Shown piece by piece: positions 35,437 through 44,293 of a stretch of DNA of 64,000 nucleotides (its first letter is position 1; each line of letters begins with the position of its first letter). The notes below the pieces were generated by a model, which saw only the letters and a list, made by a program, of their open reading frames with translations, was not told where the DNA came from and ran no database searches. The DNA is from JASLQO01 sp002327525 (GTDB lineage: Bacteria; Pseudomonadota; Gammaproteobacteria; Pseudomonadales; Azotimanducaceae), in NCBI GenBank assembly GCA_030744435.1, contig JASLQO010000013.1:434001-498000 (forward strand), written 5' to 3'. Both the position numbers and the translations under genes were made by a program.

Positions 35437-36047
35437 TCCGTATCCCGGGCCTTGAGCACCAACTGCTCCAGAACCTCGTAGGGCTGGGCACCGACAACGC
35501 CGTAGCCACTGGCGACGAACGTTGGTACACCTGTTATGCCATAGGCTCGCGAGACAGCCCAGTCGGAATCTACCTGGTCGCTGTACGTTCGCTGTTCCAA
35601 TACCTTGCGGGCTTCGTCGCCGTCGAGTCCAGCGGACTCGGCCAGCGACACGAGCACATCCAACTCGCCGATGTTCAACCCTTCCGCGAAGTAGGCCCGG
35701 TAAAGCACATCGTGCAACGCCCCGCCACCGGGCTGAGTGTCGGCCCAGGAACCGAGTTCCTGGGCCAGGCGGCTGTTATAAGTATGCGTGCGGCGTCCAT
35801 ATGGTAGGCCTTCCTCGTCCATGAGGGCTTTCATTTGGCTGTACATCTGTTCAAGGTCGATGTCCCTTCCCGCGAATAACTGTTCGAGGCTCGCGCCATC
35901 CTCCGGTGTTTCAGGATGCAGAGGGAAATGCACCCACTTGATCTCGACGTCGTGCTCTGTCTTCAGTTTTTCAATACGCCCGGTACTGAGATAACACCAG
36001 GGTCAGATGTAGTCCGTGAAAACCTGGAGTTCGATCCTCTCGTTCAT
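35433..36047 (-). CDS. FrnE/DsbA-family thiol oxidoreductase with Sec active site (U-P-W-C)
   Basis: 204 residues read from ATG 36047 through an in-frame TGA at 36005-36003 (codon 15). The frame gives LQVFTDYI, UGA, then PWCYLSTGRIEKL. DsbA-superfamily FrnE proteins normally have CPWC here, so UGA takes the place of the nucleophilic Cys and a UxxC redox motif results. The rest is a full FrnE domain: VKWVHFPLHPETP-like segment, helical insertion LYRAYFAEGLNIGELDVL and the cis-Pro loop GITGVPTFVASGYGVVGAQP. Upstream of the UGA only 14 residues exist, so a standard call would start at GTG 35933 and lose the active site. selD in the same window supports Sec decoding. Confidence 0.9.
35971..35989 (-). 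promoter_or_regulatory. bacterial SECIS-like hairpin in the FrnE-like gene
   Basis: On the mRNA, 14 nt after the UGA, a perfect 7-bp stem (UCAGUAC with GUAUUGA, one G-U pair) encloses the loop CGGGC at 35982-35978. The loop starts 21 nt after the UGA and has G as its second base, which meets the usual bacterial SECIS geometry. A second, weaker stem CCC-GGU/ACC-GGG directly after the UGA competes with it. Pairing found by eye. Confidence 0.72.
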
Positions 36048-36134
36048 TGCTGCCCCCGCCTGGCGCGCCTGTGCCTATCGCCGATGGTAGACATGCGGGA
36101 AAGAAAAAGACAGGCAGCCCCGGCGCCGGGCATA

Positions 36135-36424
36135 TCAGGTGCGCCACTTTTCATAGTCGGGCCAGGTCTGATCGGTTCCCCAGCCCTCCCAGTGCGTGTG
36201 AAGGGCGTTGGCGATTGTGCAGCGAAACGATGCCTCGAATTTGCGTGTACCCTGTCGTGCGCCGGTCGCAGCAACGACGCGTGCACGCACGGTACACCGT
36301 CCGGGGCGGTCGTCGCCAGATAGGCGGTAGCGATGTTTGGTTGTGCATAGAGCAGGCGACGGCCGATGGCTGCCGCCTCCGGTCGAGTGGCGACGAAACC
36401 CTCCCATCTTGTTTCAGGACTCAT
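36135..36424 (-). pseudogene. frameshifted gene relic, PPOX-like N-terminus
   Basis: From ATG 36424 one frame reads PEAAAIGRRLLYAQPNIATA then YLATTAPDGVPCVHA, resembling the first strands of a PPOX-type split-barrel protein. Around 36290 the plausible coding signal passes to another frame that reads GTRKFEASFRCTIANAL and ends HTHWEGWGTDQTWPDYEKW. Neither frame alone is convincing, so I read it as a frameshifted remnant. The family assignment is tentative. Confidence 0.4.
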
Positions 36425-36498
36425 AGCCCATCCCATCCGTTTTGAGGACATGGTATCGCTTTTAGTTGTATTGTATTCAGGACCAAGGGAGCAAGAGC

Positions 36499-37698
36499 AT
36501 GGTTGATCTCACACCGTTCGATCCGGGTGCTGTGTATGCGCCGCAGGGGATGAACGACGCGGACCTGCCGGGGGTGTTCATCAGTCCGCAGCGCTACGTT
36601 CAGGGTGCGGGCGTGCTGGAAAGATCTGGGCGCTATCTGTCGCTAATGGGAGTTAAACGGGGCGGGGTACTGGCGTCCACTCGCGGATTTGGTGCTGATG
36701 CGGGGCGGTTGATCGGCAGTCTGGCCTCAGAAGGTATCGCGACAGTGCAGGCGGTATTCGGTGGTGAATGTTCGACGGATGAGATTACGGCCCGTGTCGC
36801 CGACTTCCAGAGCGAGAAGGTCGATTGCCTGCTCGCCGTTGGTGGCGGTAAGTGCGTGGATGCAGGCAAGGCGATCGCCTGGCGGCTCGGCGTACCGGTC
36901 GTGATAGTGCCGACGCTAGCGTCGAACGACGCACCGTGCTCAGCATTGTCTGTACTGTATACGCCGCAGGGCATGACCGATGGCATCGAGTTCTACCCCG
37001 ACAGCCCGGCACTCGTGGTCGTGGACACCGATGTGGTTGCGAATGCCTCCGAACGTTATCTGGTGGCCGGGATGGGGGATGCCATGGCAACCTGGTACGA
37101 GGCGCGCGTTTGCCTGGACAACCCCCGGGGCAGAACACCGCTCGGTGCCCGGCCGACGCTCGCTTCCTGCGCATTGGGGGAGATCTGCGCAAAAACGCTG
37201 TATGAGCAAGGTGAACGGGCGGTAAAGGCGGTTCATGCCGGTGCGGTGGACGAGGCGCTGGAACAGGTCGTGGAAGCCAATACGCTGTTGAGCGGAATCG
37301 GTTTCGAGAGTGGTGGTATTGCAGCGGCGCATAGCGTGGCCCAGAGCTATCCGGCTATCGAGCGCGTGCACGCCAACTATCTGCATGGTGAGATGGTGGC
37401 GATGGGTCTGCTCACGCAGTTGATGATGAACGGCGGTGAGGACGAGGCACTCAAGGCGGCCACTTTTTTCACGAGAGTGGGCCTGCCCGTGCACCTCGGG
37501 CAGCTGTCGCTGGACTCGAGAGGATCCGAGATAGAACTCGTGGCAGAACTGTCCGTGCAGTTCCCGCTAATGCATAACATGCCATTCGAGGTAACCCCGG
37601 CCGTGGTCCGCGACGGCATAATCGCCGCGCACGAACTCGGCGCGGCGACTGCCCGAAAAGAAGGCGACGAGGCCTACCGAAGGCTGCAGTCGGAATAG
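36499..37698 (+). CDS. gldA: glycerol dehydrogenase-like iron-containing alcohol dehydrogenase
   Basis: 399 residues. Family marks: FISPQRYVQGAGVLERSGRY at the N-terminus, NAD-binding VGGGKCVDAGKAIAWRLG, PTLASNDAPCSALSVLYT and metal-binding His residues in AAHSVAQSYPAIERVHANYLHGEMV. GldA oxidises glycerol to dihydroxyacetone with NAD+. ATG 36499 (VDLTPF) is preferred, with GGGAG about 8 bases upstream. A short N-terminal extension before FISPQRY is longer than in E. coli GldA. Monocistronic or leading the next membrane gene. Confidence 0.85.
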   Translation: MVDLTPFDPGAVYAPQGMNDADLPGVFISPQRYVQGAGVLERSGRYLSLMGVKRGGVLASTRGFGADAGRLIGSLASEGIATVQAVFGGECSTDEITARVADFQSEKVDCLLAVGGGKCVDAGKAIAWRLGVPVVIVPTLASNDAPCSALSVLYTPQGMTDGIEFYPDSPALVVVDTDVVANASERYLVAGMGDAMATWYEARVCLDNPRGRTPLGARPTLASCALGEICAKTLYEQGERAVKAVHAGAVDEALEQVVEANTLLSGIGFESGGIAAAHSVAQSYPAIERVHANYLHGEMVAMGLLTQLMMNGGEDEALKAATFFTRVGLPVHLGQLSLDSRGSEIELVAELSVQFPLMHNMPFEVTPAVVRDGIIAAHELGAATARKEGDEAYRRLQSE

Positions 37699-37859
37699 CT
37701 GTCCACGTCGGGTCATGTCGTCGCGAGCGTTTAACCTGCCGGAAGCGGTCGTGCTCAGAGCCAGGGCGCGGGACGACCAACGATCTGGCACCGGTTGGTC
37801 GGCGGTCTCCGCATTGGGTCGATCGAGCGGGCTCTCACCGGCGCTGGGTACTGCCCGCG

Positions 37860-38546
37860 GTGGGTGTCGGCTACTGTCTGGCATTCGGTGTACCCATCAC
37901 AAATGCCACAACGAGCGATATCATCAGTCCCTGGGACTGGCAAGGCTGGTCATACGATGTCTGGTGGCACCGGGGTATGAGCATCATGTTCAACTGGTGG
38001 ACGGGTTGTCTGTTCTACGTCATCGTGGTGGAGTCTGCCCGCCTGTACCGCTTGACCGCCTCAGCGGCTTCCGTTGAGCTTTTCGATCTCGAGTCCTACC
38101 AACCATTGGTCAGGCAGGGGCTGATCAACGTACTACTGGTTGTTGGTATGCTATCGCTGGAGTCGCTGCTGGTGGTGGAGTCGAGATATGGCCCCATGTT
38201 GCCGGGTGCCTGGATCACCGGCATGGTGTTTTCATGGATCGTACTCATGCTGCCATTGCGAGGCATACGCCGACTCGCTGGGCTGGCCAAGGTAGGTGAA
38301 CTCCAGTGGTGTACTACAACCCTGCGTCAGGCCAGGGATGAGCTGAAGAGTGGAGAGGAAGCGAGACGACCCCTCGGTGAGATCGTTGCCTACAGGAGTG
38401 TGATCGAAAACACACGCAACTGGCCATTCGAAAACACGACCCTGCTACGATTTGCCATCTATCTGCTGATACCGCTTGGTTCGTGGTTGGGTGGCGCCCT
38501 GGTCGAGCGCGGGATCGATCTGGTTTTGTCAGGTGATGCTCTGTGA
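37860..38546 (+). CDS. multi-pass membrane protein of unknown function
   Basis: At least 228 residues with about four hydrophobic helices: LFYVIVVESARLY, LINVLLVVGMLSLESLLVV, WITGMVFSWIVLMLPLRGI and LLRFAIYLLIPLGSWLGGAL. A cytoplasmic helical loop RQARDELKSGEEARRPLGE lies before the last helix. The frame is open upstream to about 37695 without ATG; GTG 37860 is only the first canonical start, and the first membrane helix may begin earlier (RRWVLPAVGVGYCLAFG). Lies before the Liv-type binding protein. Function unknown. Confidence 0.55.
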   Translation: MGVGYCLAFGVPITNATTSDIISPWDWQGWSYDVWWHRGMSIMFNWWTGCLFYVIVVESARLYRLTASAASVELFDLESYQPLVRQGLINVLLVVGMLSLESLLVVESRYGPMLPGAWITGMVFSWIVLMLPLRGIRRLAGLAKVGELQWCTTTLRQARDELKSGEEARRPLGEIVAYRSVIENTRNWPFENTTLLRFAIYLLIPLGSWLGGALVERGIDLVLSGDAL

Positions 38547-38614
38547 GCCGGACCGGACCCGAGCCTGGTCGCGGAGCGCTGGTAGAATGCTATTGGCTGT
38601 AAGAGGGAGAGACC

Positions 38615-39814
38615 ATGAAGGCATGCTTTGTTTTGATCATCGGGATAGTGGTGTTGTCGGGATGTGGCGAGGCGACAACGTCCGATAGCGGTCGGGCGGA
38701 AGGCACGGCAACTGCCAACCGGGGTGTCACGGACACGCAGATAGTGCTGGGTACCCATACGGATCTGTCCGGCCCGGTCGCGATCTGGGGGGTTGGGTCC
38801 ATCAATGCCGCACGCATGCACTTTGATGAGGTCAACGAATCTGGCGGTGTGCACGGGCGTCAGATTCGTTTCGTGGTGGAGGACACCTCCTATCAGGTAC
38901 CCCGCGCCATGCAGGCGGCGAACAAACTCATCAACCGCGACGAGATCCTGGCCATCTTGCTGGCGGTCGGCACGCCGATGAACAATGCGGTCATGGTGCA
39001 GCAGCTGGAACAGGGCGTGCCGAATCTGTTTCCCATCTCCGGCGGTCGGCAGATGGTGTATCCACTGCACCCGATGAAATTCACGCAACGCGGCATCTAC
39101 TATGACGAACTTCGCGCTGCGGTGAAGTACTTCGTCGAAAGTCAGGGAAAAAGCAATATATGCGCGATTTACGTTGACAACGACTACGGCCAGGAGATTC
39201 TGCAGGGGGCGCGGGATCAGGCAGCCGCGATGGGGCTCGATCTGATCGAGACCTCCGCACACAAGTCGACCGAGACGGAGTTCACGGCCGCGATTCTCAA
39301 GTTGCGTACGGCCGGATGCGACCTGGTGGCGATGGGCAGTGTGCACCGCGACACCATCCTCATCTTGGATACGGCCCGCAAGATGGGCTGGACGGATGGT
39401 GTGGCCTGGGTGGGCAACAATGCGGCTTATGCACAGGTAATTGCAGATCACGAGAGTGGCGAGGGTTATTACGCGCTGGTGCACATGGCCAAGATCTACG
39501 CTGATGACGAGAAGACGCCCGAAGTACAGGCCTGGTGGGACAGGTACGTGGACCGGTACGGTGTGGAACCGGGACTGGCGGCCATGGAAGGCTATCGCGG
39601 GGCGGATCTGGTGGTGACTGCACTCGAGGCCGCGGGCCGCGATCTCACCACCGATGCTCTGCTCGCGGCAATCGAGTCCATCACGGACTACACGGACATC
39701 TTCGGCTACAAGGTATCCTTCGGCCCCGAAAAACACAGCGGTGCCACACAGTCGGCGTTGAGTCAGGTGCGCAACGGGCGCTGGGTCGTACTGGACCGAT
39801 CCATCAGTTTCTAG
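38615..39814 (+). CDS. ABC transporter substrate-binding lipoprotein, LivJ/LivK type
   Basis: 399 residues. The N-terminus ends in lipobox LSGC (MKACFVLIIGIVVLSGC), so it is lipid-anchored in the periplasm. The type I binding-protein fold shows VLGTHTDLSGPVAIWGVGSI, FVVEDTSYQVPRAMQAANKL, AIYVDNDYGQEILQGA and GAMGSVHRDTI-like segments. Very probably the receptor for the livHMGF permease encoded about 3 kb away, with four other genes between. ATG 38615 has GAGGGAGAG upstream. Confidence 0.92.
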   Translation: MKACFVLIIGIVVLSGCGEATTSDSGRAEGTATANRGVTDTQIVLGTHTDLSGPVAIWGVGSINAARMHFDEVNESGGVHGRQIRFVVEDTSYQVPRAMQAANKLINRDEILAILLAVGTPMNNAVMVQQLEQGVPNLFPISGGRQMVYPLHPMKFTQRGIYYDELRAAVKYFVESQGKSNICAIYVDNDYGQEILQGARDQAAAMGLDLIETSAHKSTETEFTAAILKLRTAGCDLVAMGSVHRDTILILDTARKMGWTDGVAWVGNNAAYAQVIADHESGEGYYALVHMAKIYADDEKTPEVQAWWDRYVDRYGVEPGLAAMEGYRGADLVVTALEAAGRDLTTDALLAAIESITDYTDIFGYKVSFGPEKHSGATQSALSQVRNGRWVVLDRSISF

Positions 39815-39856
39815 AAGGCTTCGTTCGTGCCATGACTGGATTGACCCTCGGCGGTG

Positions 39857-41284
39857 CTACCAGGAATCAAGCGGGTGTTTTTTTTCCTCCCGCTCTACTC
39901 TGCGTTTCAGGTGGCGCAGTACCTTCGCGATCCTGTCCCGCGTCTGGCCGGGTGCGACGACATCGTCGATGGCGGTGCTGTATTGAATACTCGAAAAACC
40001 ATCGTGACGCCCGACTTCCACAGTCGGCCATGCGAGACACAAAGCGGGTACGCCTCGAGCACTGGAATAACCTCTCATGAGGCTCGGACCGAGACCATAG
40101 CCCCGACGCACCTGTACGCTGAATATAGGTACGGTGCGGTTCTGGTGAGCGATGATGGGGCGGGCATGCCAGCGCGTGATACCGGGCTCGATGGCCGTTG
40201 TTTCCCCCTTGTGTTGCCAGGTGGCGACACAACCCGGCGTATCGATGAGGGAGATGAGGGGATATTCATACGCATCGCACAGCTCGACGAAGCGTGTGAT
40301 CTTGGTCGCGCCATCGTTGTCGATGGCGCCATCGGCAACGAGAGGTTGATTGCCGAGGACGCCGACGGTTCTGCCCTCGATGCGTGCCAATGCGGTGATC
40401 ACGGACTCGGCAAATCGAGGACGCAGCTCGAAGAGGCTATCCGCATCCACCAGCGCCTCGATGACCGGATACATGTCGTAGCGACCCTCATCCGGTACCA
40501 GTGAATTCAGGTGGCTAGCGGTTTCCGCAGGCCGGCCGGAATCGTGATCCTGGTAGTAGGCCAGGTATTTCCGGGCCGCCGTCACGGCCGCCGGATCATC
40601 GTCTACGAGCAGGTCGATGCCACCGGTTGCTTCCTGCATCTCGGCACCCGCCAGTTCAGATGCGCTCAGGCGAATGCCGAGAGCTGCTTCCACCATGGGC
40701 GGTCCCCCGAGCCCGATGGAGGAACCCTTCGTCGCGATCACGAAATCAGAGAACGCTGCGAGGCTGGCGTGTCCGGCGAACGAGGGCCCGGAGACGATGG
40801 CGACAGTCGGTACCCAACCCGACAGCTCCGCGTTTCCATCAAATATGGTGAAACGGCCGATGGGACCACTGAACTCGACGTGGCCGAGGCCTGCCCTCGG
40901 GTGGCGGGCCCGGCTGCCACCGCCGTCAACGAACAAGGCCAGTGGCCAACGCTGCTCGTGGGCCAGCGTAAACAGGCGTCCCAGTCGGCCGGCGCCGTAA
41001 CCGCCGCCCCGATCGGTATAGTCCGTCGCCGAGGCGATGACCGCCTGACCTTCGATGGTACCGACAAAATCCAGACCACCCGTTTCCGGGATCCACTCAC
41101 CATCCGGGGTCTTTCCTGCGATCGTGCCGTACTCGGTTGCCGAATCTTCATCGAGCAGGAGTTGCAGCCGCTCGCGGGCGGTCAGCCGTCCGCTCGTATG
41201 CACGCGTTTGACGATGTCCGGCCTTGCCGCGTCGGTTCGCATCTTCTGCGCCGCGTGCAGGGCGTCGATTGACTTCTGATCCAT
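39857..41284 (-). CDS. acyl-CoA carboxylase carboxyltransferase subunit
   Basis: 475 residues, crotonase-like carboxyltransferase (PCC-beta/AccD family). N-terminal HTSGRLTARERLQLLLDEDS; the first half holds the acyl-CoA site around VDGGGSRARHP and SGPSFAGHASLAAFSDFVI; the second half holds the carboxybiotin site around RTVGVLGNQPLVADGAID and LISLIDTPGCV. It starts 12 bp after a paralogous subunit on the same strand. No biotin carboxylase or biotin carrier gene lies in the window, so the partner must be elsewhere. Substrate length unknown. Confidence 0.85.
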   Translation of the reverse strand: MDQKSIDALHAAQKMRTDAARPDIVKRVHTSGRLTARERLQLLLDEDSATEYGTIAGKTPDGEWIPETGGLDFVGTIEGQAVIASATDYTDRGGGYGAGRLGRLFTLAHEQRWPLALFVDGGGSRARHPRAGLGHVEFSGPIGRFTIFDGNAELSGWVPTVAIVSGPSFAGHASLAAFSDFVIATKGSSIGLGGPPMVEAALGIRLSASELAGAEMQEATGGIDLLVDDDPAAVTAARKYLAYYQDHDSGRPAETASHLNSLVPDEGRYDMYPVIEALVDADSLFELRPRFAESVITALARIEGRTVGVLGNQPLVADGAIDNDGATKITRFVELCDAYEYPLISLIDTPGCVATWQHKGETTAIEPGITRWHARPIIAHQNRTVPIFSVQVRRGYGLGPSLMRGYSSARGVPALCLAWPTVEVGRHDGFSSIQYSTAIDDVVAPGQTRDRIAKVLRHLKRRVEREEKKHPLDSW

Positions 41285-41295
41285 GCAAACTCCGT

Positions 41296-42804
41296 CTAGT
41301 GCGGATCGATTGGGTGCTTTTTACTCGAGCCCAGAACTCTCGGCACGCGCTCGAGCATGCTGAAAATGCGATCCCGTGTTTCCTGGGGGTGGATGATGTC
41401 ATCGAACACGAAATTGCGACCCGCACGCAAACCGGAAGCCTGGTCCCGCATTTTCTCCGCATATCCATCTCTGATGGCGAGGGCTTCTTCCTTGCTCTTA
41501 GCCGCCAGGATCTCTTTCCTCTTGACCAGATAGGCAGCACCTTCGAGGGACATGCCGCCGGATTCGACCGTCGGCCACGCCAGGCGCAGTTCGGGGACCG
41601 AGCGGCCGGCTCCCCAACCGGACATCGCGAACGGTCCGAGGCCATAGGCTTTCCTTATCTGCACGGAGTACAGCGGTACCGTGCGATGATGCAGGGCTGA
41701 CAGGGGTCGGGCATGGTGGCGGGCGATGCCTCCGCGCTCCGCTGCCGGTCCCACCATATAACCAGGATTGTCGATGAAGGAGATCAGCGGAAACTCGTAG
41801 GCGTCGCACAATTCGATGAATCGAGCGGCCTTGTCCGCTGCATCGGCATCGATGGCGCCACCCAACGGGGAGCTGGGTTGATTGGCGAATATCCCCACCG
41901 CACGCCCGTTCAGCCGGGCGAACGCGGTCAACATCGATCTGCCCCAGGTGGCACCGATTTCCAGCACGCTGTCCGCATCGGCGAACGCGGCGATGATCTG
42001 GCGCATGTCGTAGGGCCGTCGCCGGTTGTCGGGGATGATGGATGCTATTTCGTCGTGCGTGGGTGCAACGGCGCCGGTGGGAAAATCCTGCTGGTAGTAG
42101 GAGAGGTATTCTTGTACAGCGGTAATCGCCGCAGCTTCGTCTTCGACCACCAGGTCGATGTTACCCGTGTGTGCAAAGTCATCCACGGAGCGTTCCACCG
42201 GAGAAACGCGCAGCTCCGATGTGCCCCAGGATCCGAGAGTCGAGCCGCGTGTCGCGACGACAAAGTCCGACAGCATGGCGATTCCGGCATGGGCATCGAG
42301 CGCTCGTCCGCTCACCACGGCGACCGTGGGTGCCCAGCCCGATAGTTCGGCCAACCCGTCGTAGACGTCCCAGCGTCCCCTCGGTGCGATGACGATGGGC
42401 GGGCCTGGTTGTATGTCTCCTGGCCTGGCGCCGTCACCGTCGGCGAATGTGATCAGTGGCCAGCGGTGTTTGTTGGCCAGGTAAATCAGACGACCCAGTT
42501 TTCGCTGGTTCCGATCGCTTTGCGTTCCGTCGAGCACACTGCGGTCGTAGGAGGCCGCCACCACACTCCCGCCGGCAACTCGCCCAGCGCCGGCAACGAG
42601 TCCGTCGGCTGCGGCCGAATCGTTCGGGTCGCTCGTCGCTCCCGCGAGAAGCCCGTATTCCACGAGGCTGCCGGGGTCCAGGAGACGTTCGAGACGCTCG
42701 CGGGCCGTCAGGCGTCCGGTGTCGTGCGCGGACGTTGCGGCATCGTGTCGATCCAGGGCCTGTCGACGCGCGTCGATTATCTGTCGAGTCAGCTTGTCGT
42801 CCAG
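41296..42804 (-). CDS. acyl-CoA carboxylase carboxyltransferase subunit (paralogue, unusual start)
   Basis: Encodes the same two-half carboxyltransferase as its neighbour: TGRLTARERLERLLDPGSLVEYG at the N-terminus, SGRALDAHAGIAMLSDFVV, GRAVGIFANQPSSPLGGAID and LISFIDNPGYMVG. The conserved N-terminal region lies upstream of the first GTG (42663), and the frame is open to a TAG at 42825-42823. Between them there is no ATG, GTG or TTG; CTG 42804, with AAAAGAG just upstream, is the most likely start. If CTG is not used the protein loses about 47 conserved residues. Identity to the neighbour is partial, pointing to an old duplication or heteromeric subunits. Confidence 0.8.
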   Translation of the reverse strand: MDDKLTRQIIDARRQALDRHDAATSAHDTGRLTARERLERLLDPGSLVEYGLLAGATSDPNDSAAADGLVAGAGRVAGGSVVAASYDRSVLDGTQSDRNQRKLGRLIYLANKHRWPLITFADGDGARPGDIQPGPPIVIAPRGRWDVYDGLAELSGWAPTVAVVSGRALDAHAGIAMLSDFVVATRGSTLGSWGTSELRVSPVERSVDDFAHTGNIDLVVEDEAAAITAVQEYLSYYQQDFPTGAVAPTHDEIASIIPDNRRRPYDMRQIIAAFADADSVLEIGATWGRSMLTAFARLNGRAVGIFANQPSSPLGGAIDADAADKAARFIELCDAYEFPLISFIDNPGYMVGPAAERGGIARHHARPLSALHHRTVPLYSVQIRKAYGLGPFAMSGWGAGRSVPELRLAWPTVESGGMSLEGAAYLVKRKEILAAKSKEEALAIRDGYAEKMRDQASGLRAGRNFVFDDIIHPQETRDRIFSMLERVPRVLGSSKKHPIDPH

Positions 42805-42907
42805 GGTGAGGTACTCTTTTTTCTATTTGCGCGGAGACAGGATAGTGTCGATTCTATCTGCTTTCTGTTTTCCTTGCGGGTCGACTTGCTTCGGGCGTCA
42901 AGGCTCC

Positions 42908-44170
42908 TCAGCGCGCCGGATCGGTGGCCAGCGCGCGGTCGAGGTTTCTCAACGTCGGCACGGCCAACACCAGCGCGAGCACCAGCAGCGTGCATACGAA
43001 AGTGGTCGCCGGAAGCATCAGCTCCATGCCGATGACGTCGGCAATGCCACCCAGAACCAGTGAGTTCATCTGGGCGATGGCACCGCTGAGCATGAACAGG
43101 GACATCACGCGCCCCCGCATTTCGTTGGGGATGACGCTTTGAATGATGGAGGTAGACGCGATGGAGGCCGCCGTCCAGGCAGCGCCGTTGATGAGGTAGG
43201 TGAAACCGGCGACAGGCAGTGAGCGTATCAGCCCAAACAGTAGGAAGGATGCACCGAACACGAGGGAGCCGACGATCAGGATGCGCCCCGGGTACCTTGG
43301 TTTTCCCATGTAGGAAAGCGTGAACGAGGCCGCCAGCGTGCCGACGCCCCAGGTTGCCGCCAGCAGTCCGTATCCACCGGGTGTCATGCCGAGCACATCT
43401 CCGGCCCAGCTGACGATGAGACCTTGGTAGAGAGAAAATCCGAAGGCGGCAGTGGTGAAGTTCAACACGATGATCCAGGCAACCACTCGGTGGTGCCGTG
43501 CGTAGCTGATGCCCTGGCGTACGGTTTTTGCGATAGGTTCGTTACGTGTCTCCCTGGTCTGGCCGCGGTAGCGCAGCAAAATCAGCGCCAGCAACACGCC
43601 CATGTTTCCCGTCGTGCTGAGCAGATAAGCGCCGCCGGAGCCGATGGCGTCGATCACGAGACCCGCGATTATCGGCGTCACCGCAAAGCTGCCCATCTGT
43701 GCCGCCGTGGTGAGAGCCACGGCGTTTGGTATGTGAACGGCGGGAATCAGTTCCGGAATCAGCGCCTGGCGCACGGGAGCGTCCAGGGAGGCGGAAGCCG
43801 AGCCGATGAAGATGAGCGCCAACACCCACCACAGGCCGACGTAGTTGCTGATGACTAGCAATCCGAGAGTCAGACTGACCACGAATGAGACAGCCTGAGT
43901 CGCCATGAGCAGAAAACGGCGGTCGAGCCGGTCGGCGAGTGCGCCGCCGTACAGGCCGAACAGAATAGTCGCCAGCCCGCGTATCGCGCCCAGCGCACCG
44001 AGAATCCAGACTGAATTGGTCAACTCGTACACTAGCCACATCTGTGCGTAGTACTGGAACGCCATAGTGCCGCTGGCGAACAGCATACCGAGCCAGAGGG
44101 TACGAAAATCGCGATATGCCAGCGCCGGAAAGCGTCCCGGCGCGGGTTTCTGGTGACCGGGACTAACCAT
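42908..44170 (-). CDS. MFS transporter (enterobactin-exporter-like branch)
   Basis: 420 residues with about 12 membrane helices. The family loop 2-3 motif appears in YGGALADRLDRRFLL; helix 4-5 contains PVRQALIPELIPAVHIPNAV, typical of the MFS_3/EntS-like exporters. A drug or metabolite efflux role is the default expectation, substrate unknown. No N-terminal signal beyond the first helix. ATG 44170 chosen; it precedes the two carboxyltransferase genes on the same strand. Confidence 0.88.
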   Translation of the reverse strand: MVSPGHQKPAPGRFPALAYRDFRTLWLGMLFASGTMAFQYYAQMWLVYELTNSVWILGALGAIRGLATILFGLYGGALADRLDRRFLLMATQAVSFVVSLTLGLLVISNYVGLWWVLALIFIGSASASLDAPVRQALIPELIPAVHIPNAVALTTAAQMGSFAVTPIIAGLVIDAIGSGGAYLLSTTGNMGVLLALILLRYRGQTRETRNEPIAKTVRQGISYARHHRVVAWIIVLNFTTAAFGFSLYQGLIVSWAGDVLGMTPGGYGLLAATWGVGTLAASFTLSYMGKPRYPGRILIVGSLVFGASFLLFGLIRSLPVAGFTYLINGAAWTAASIASTSIIQSVIPNEMRGRVMSLFMLSGAIAQMNSLVLGGIADVIGMELMLPATTFVCTLLVLALVLAVPTLRNLDRALATDPAR

Positions 44171-44293
44171 TAGCCCCGTGACGACGAGTCATGGCGAGGG
44201 TGCAGCTTCATTGTCCAGAGGTGTCCGGTGTTTCGCCTGTTGACTCCAGGGGATGGCAACTGCCTCTGTTCAGGGGCTGGGCTTTGGCGCACG

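Noticed and set aside
38459..39736. 425-codon minus-strand frame opposite the Liv-type binding protein
   Set aside because: The plus-strand lipoprotein is unmistakable; high-GC codon bias keeps this shadow frame open.
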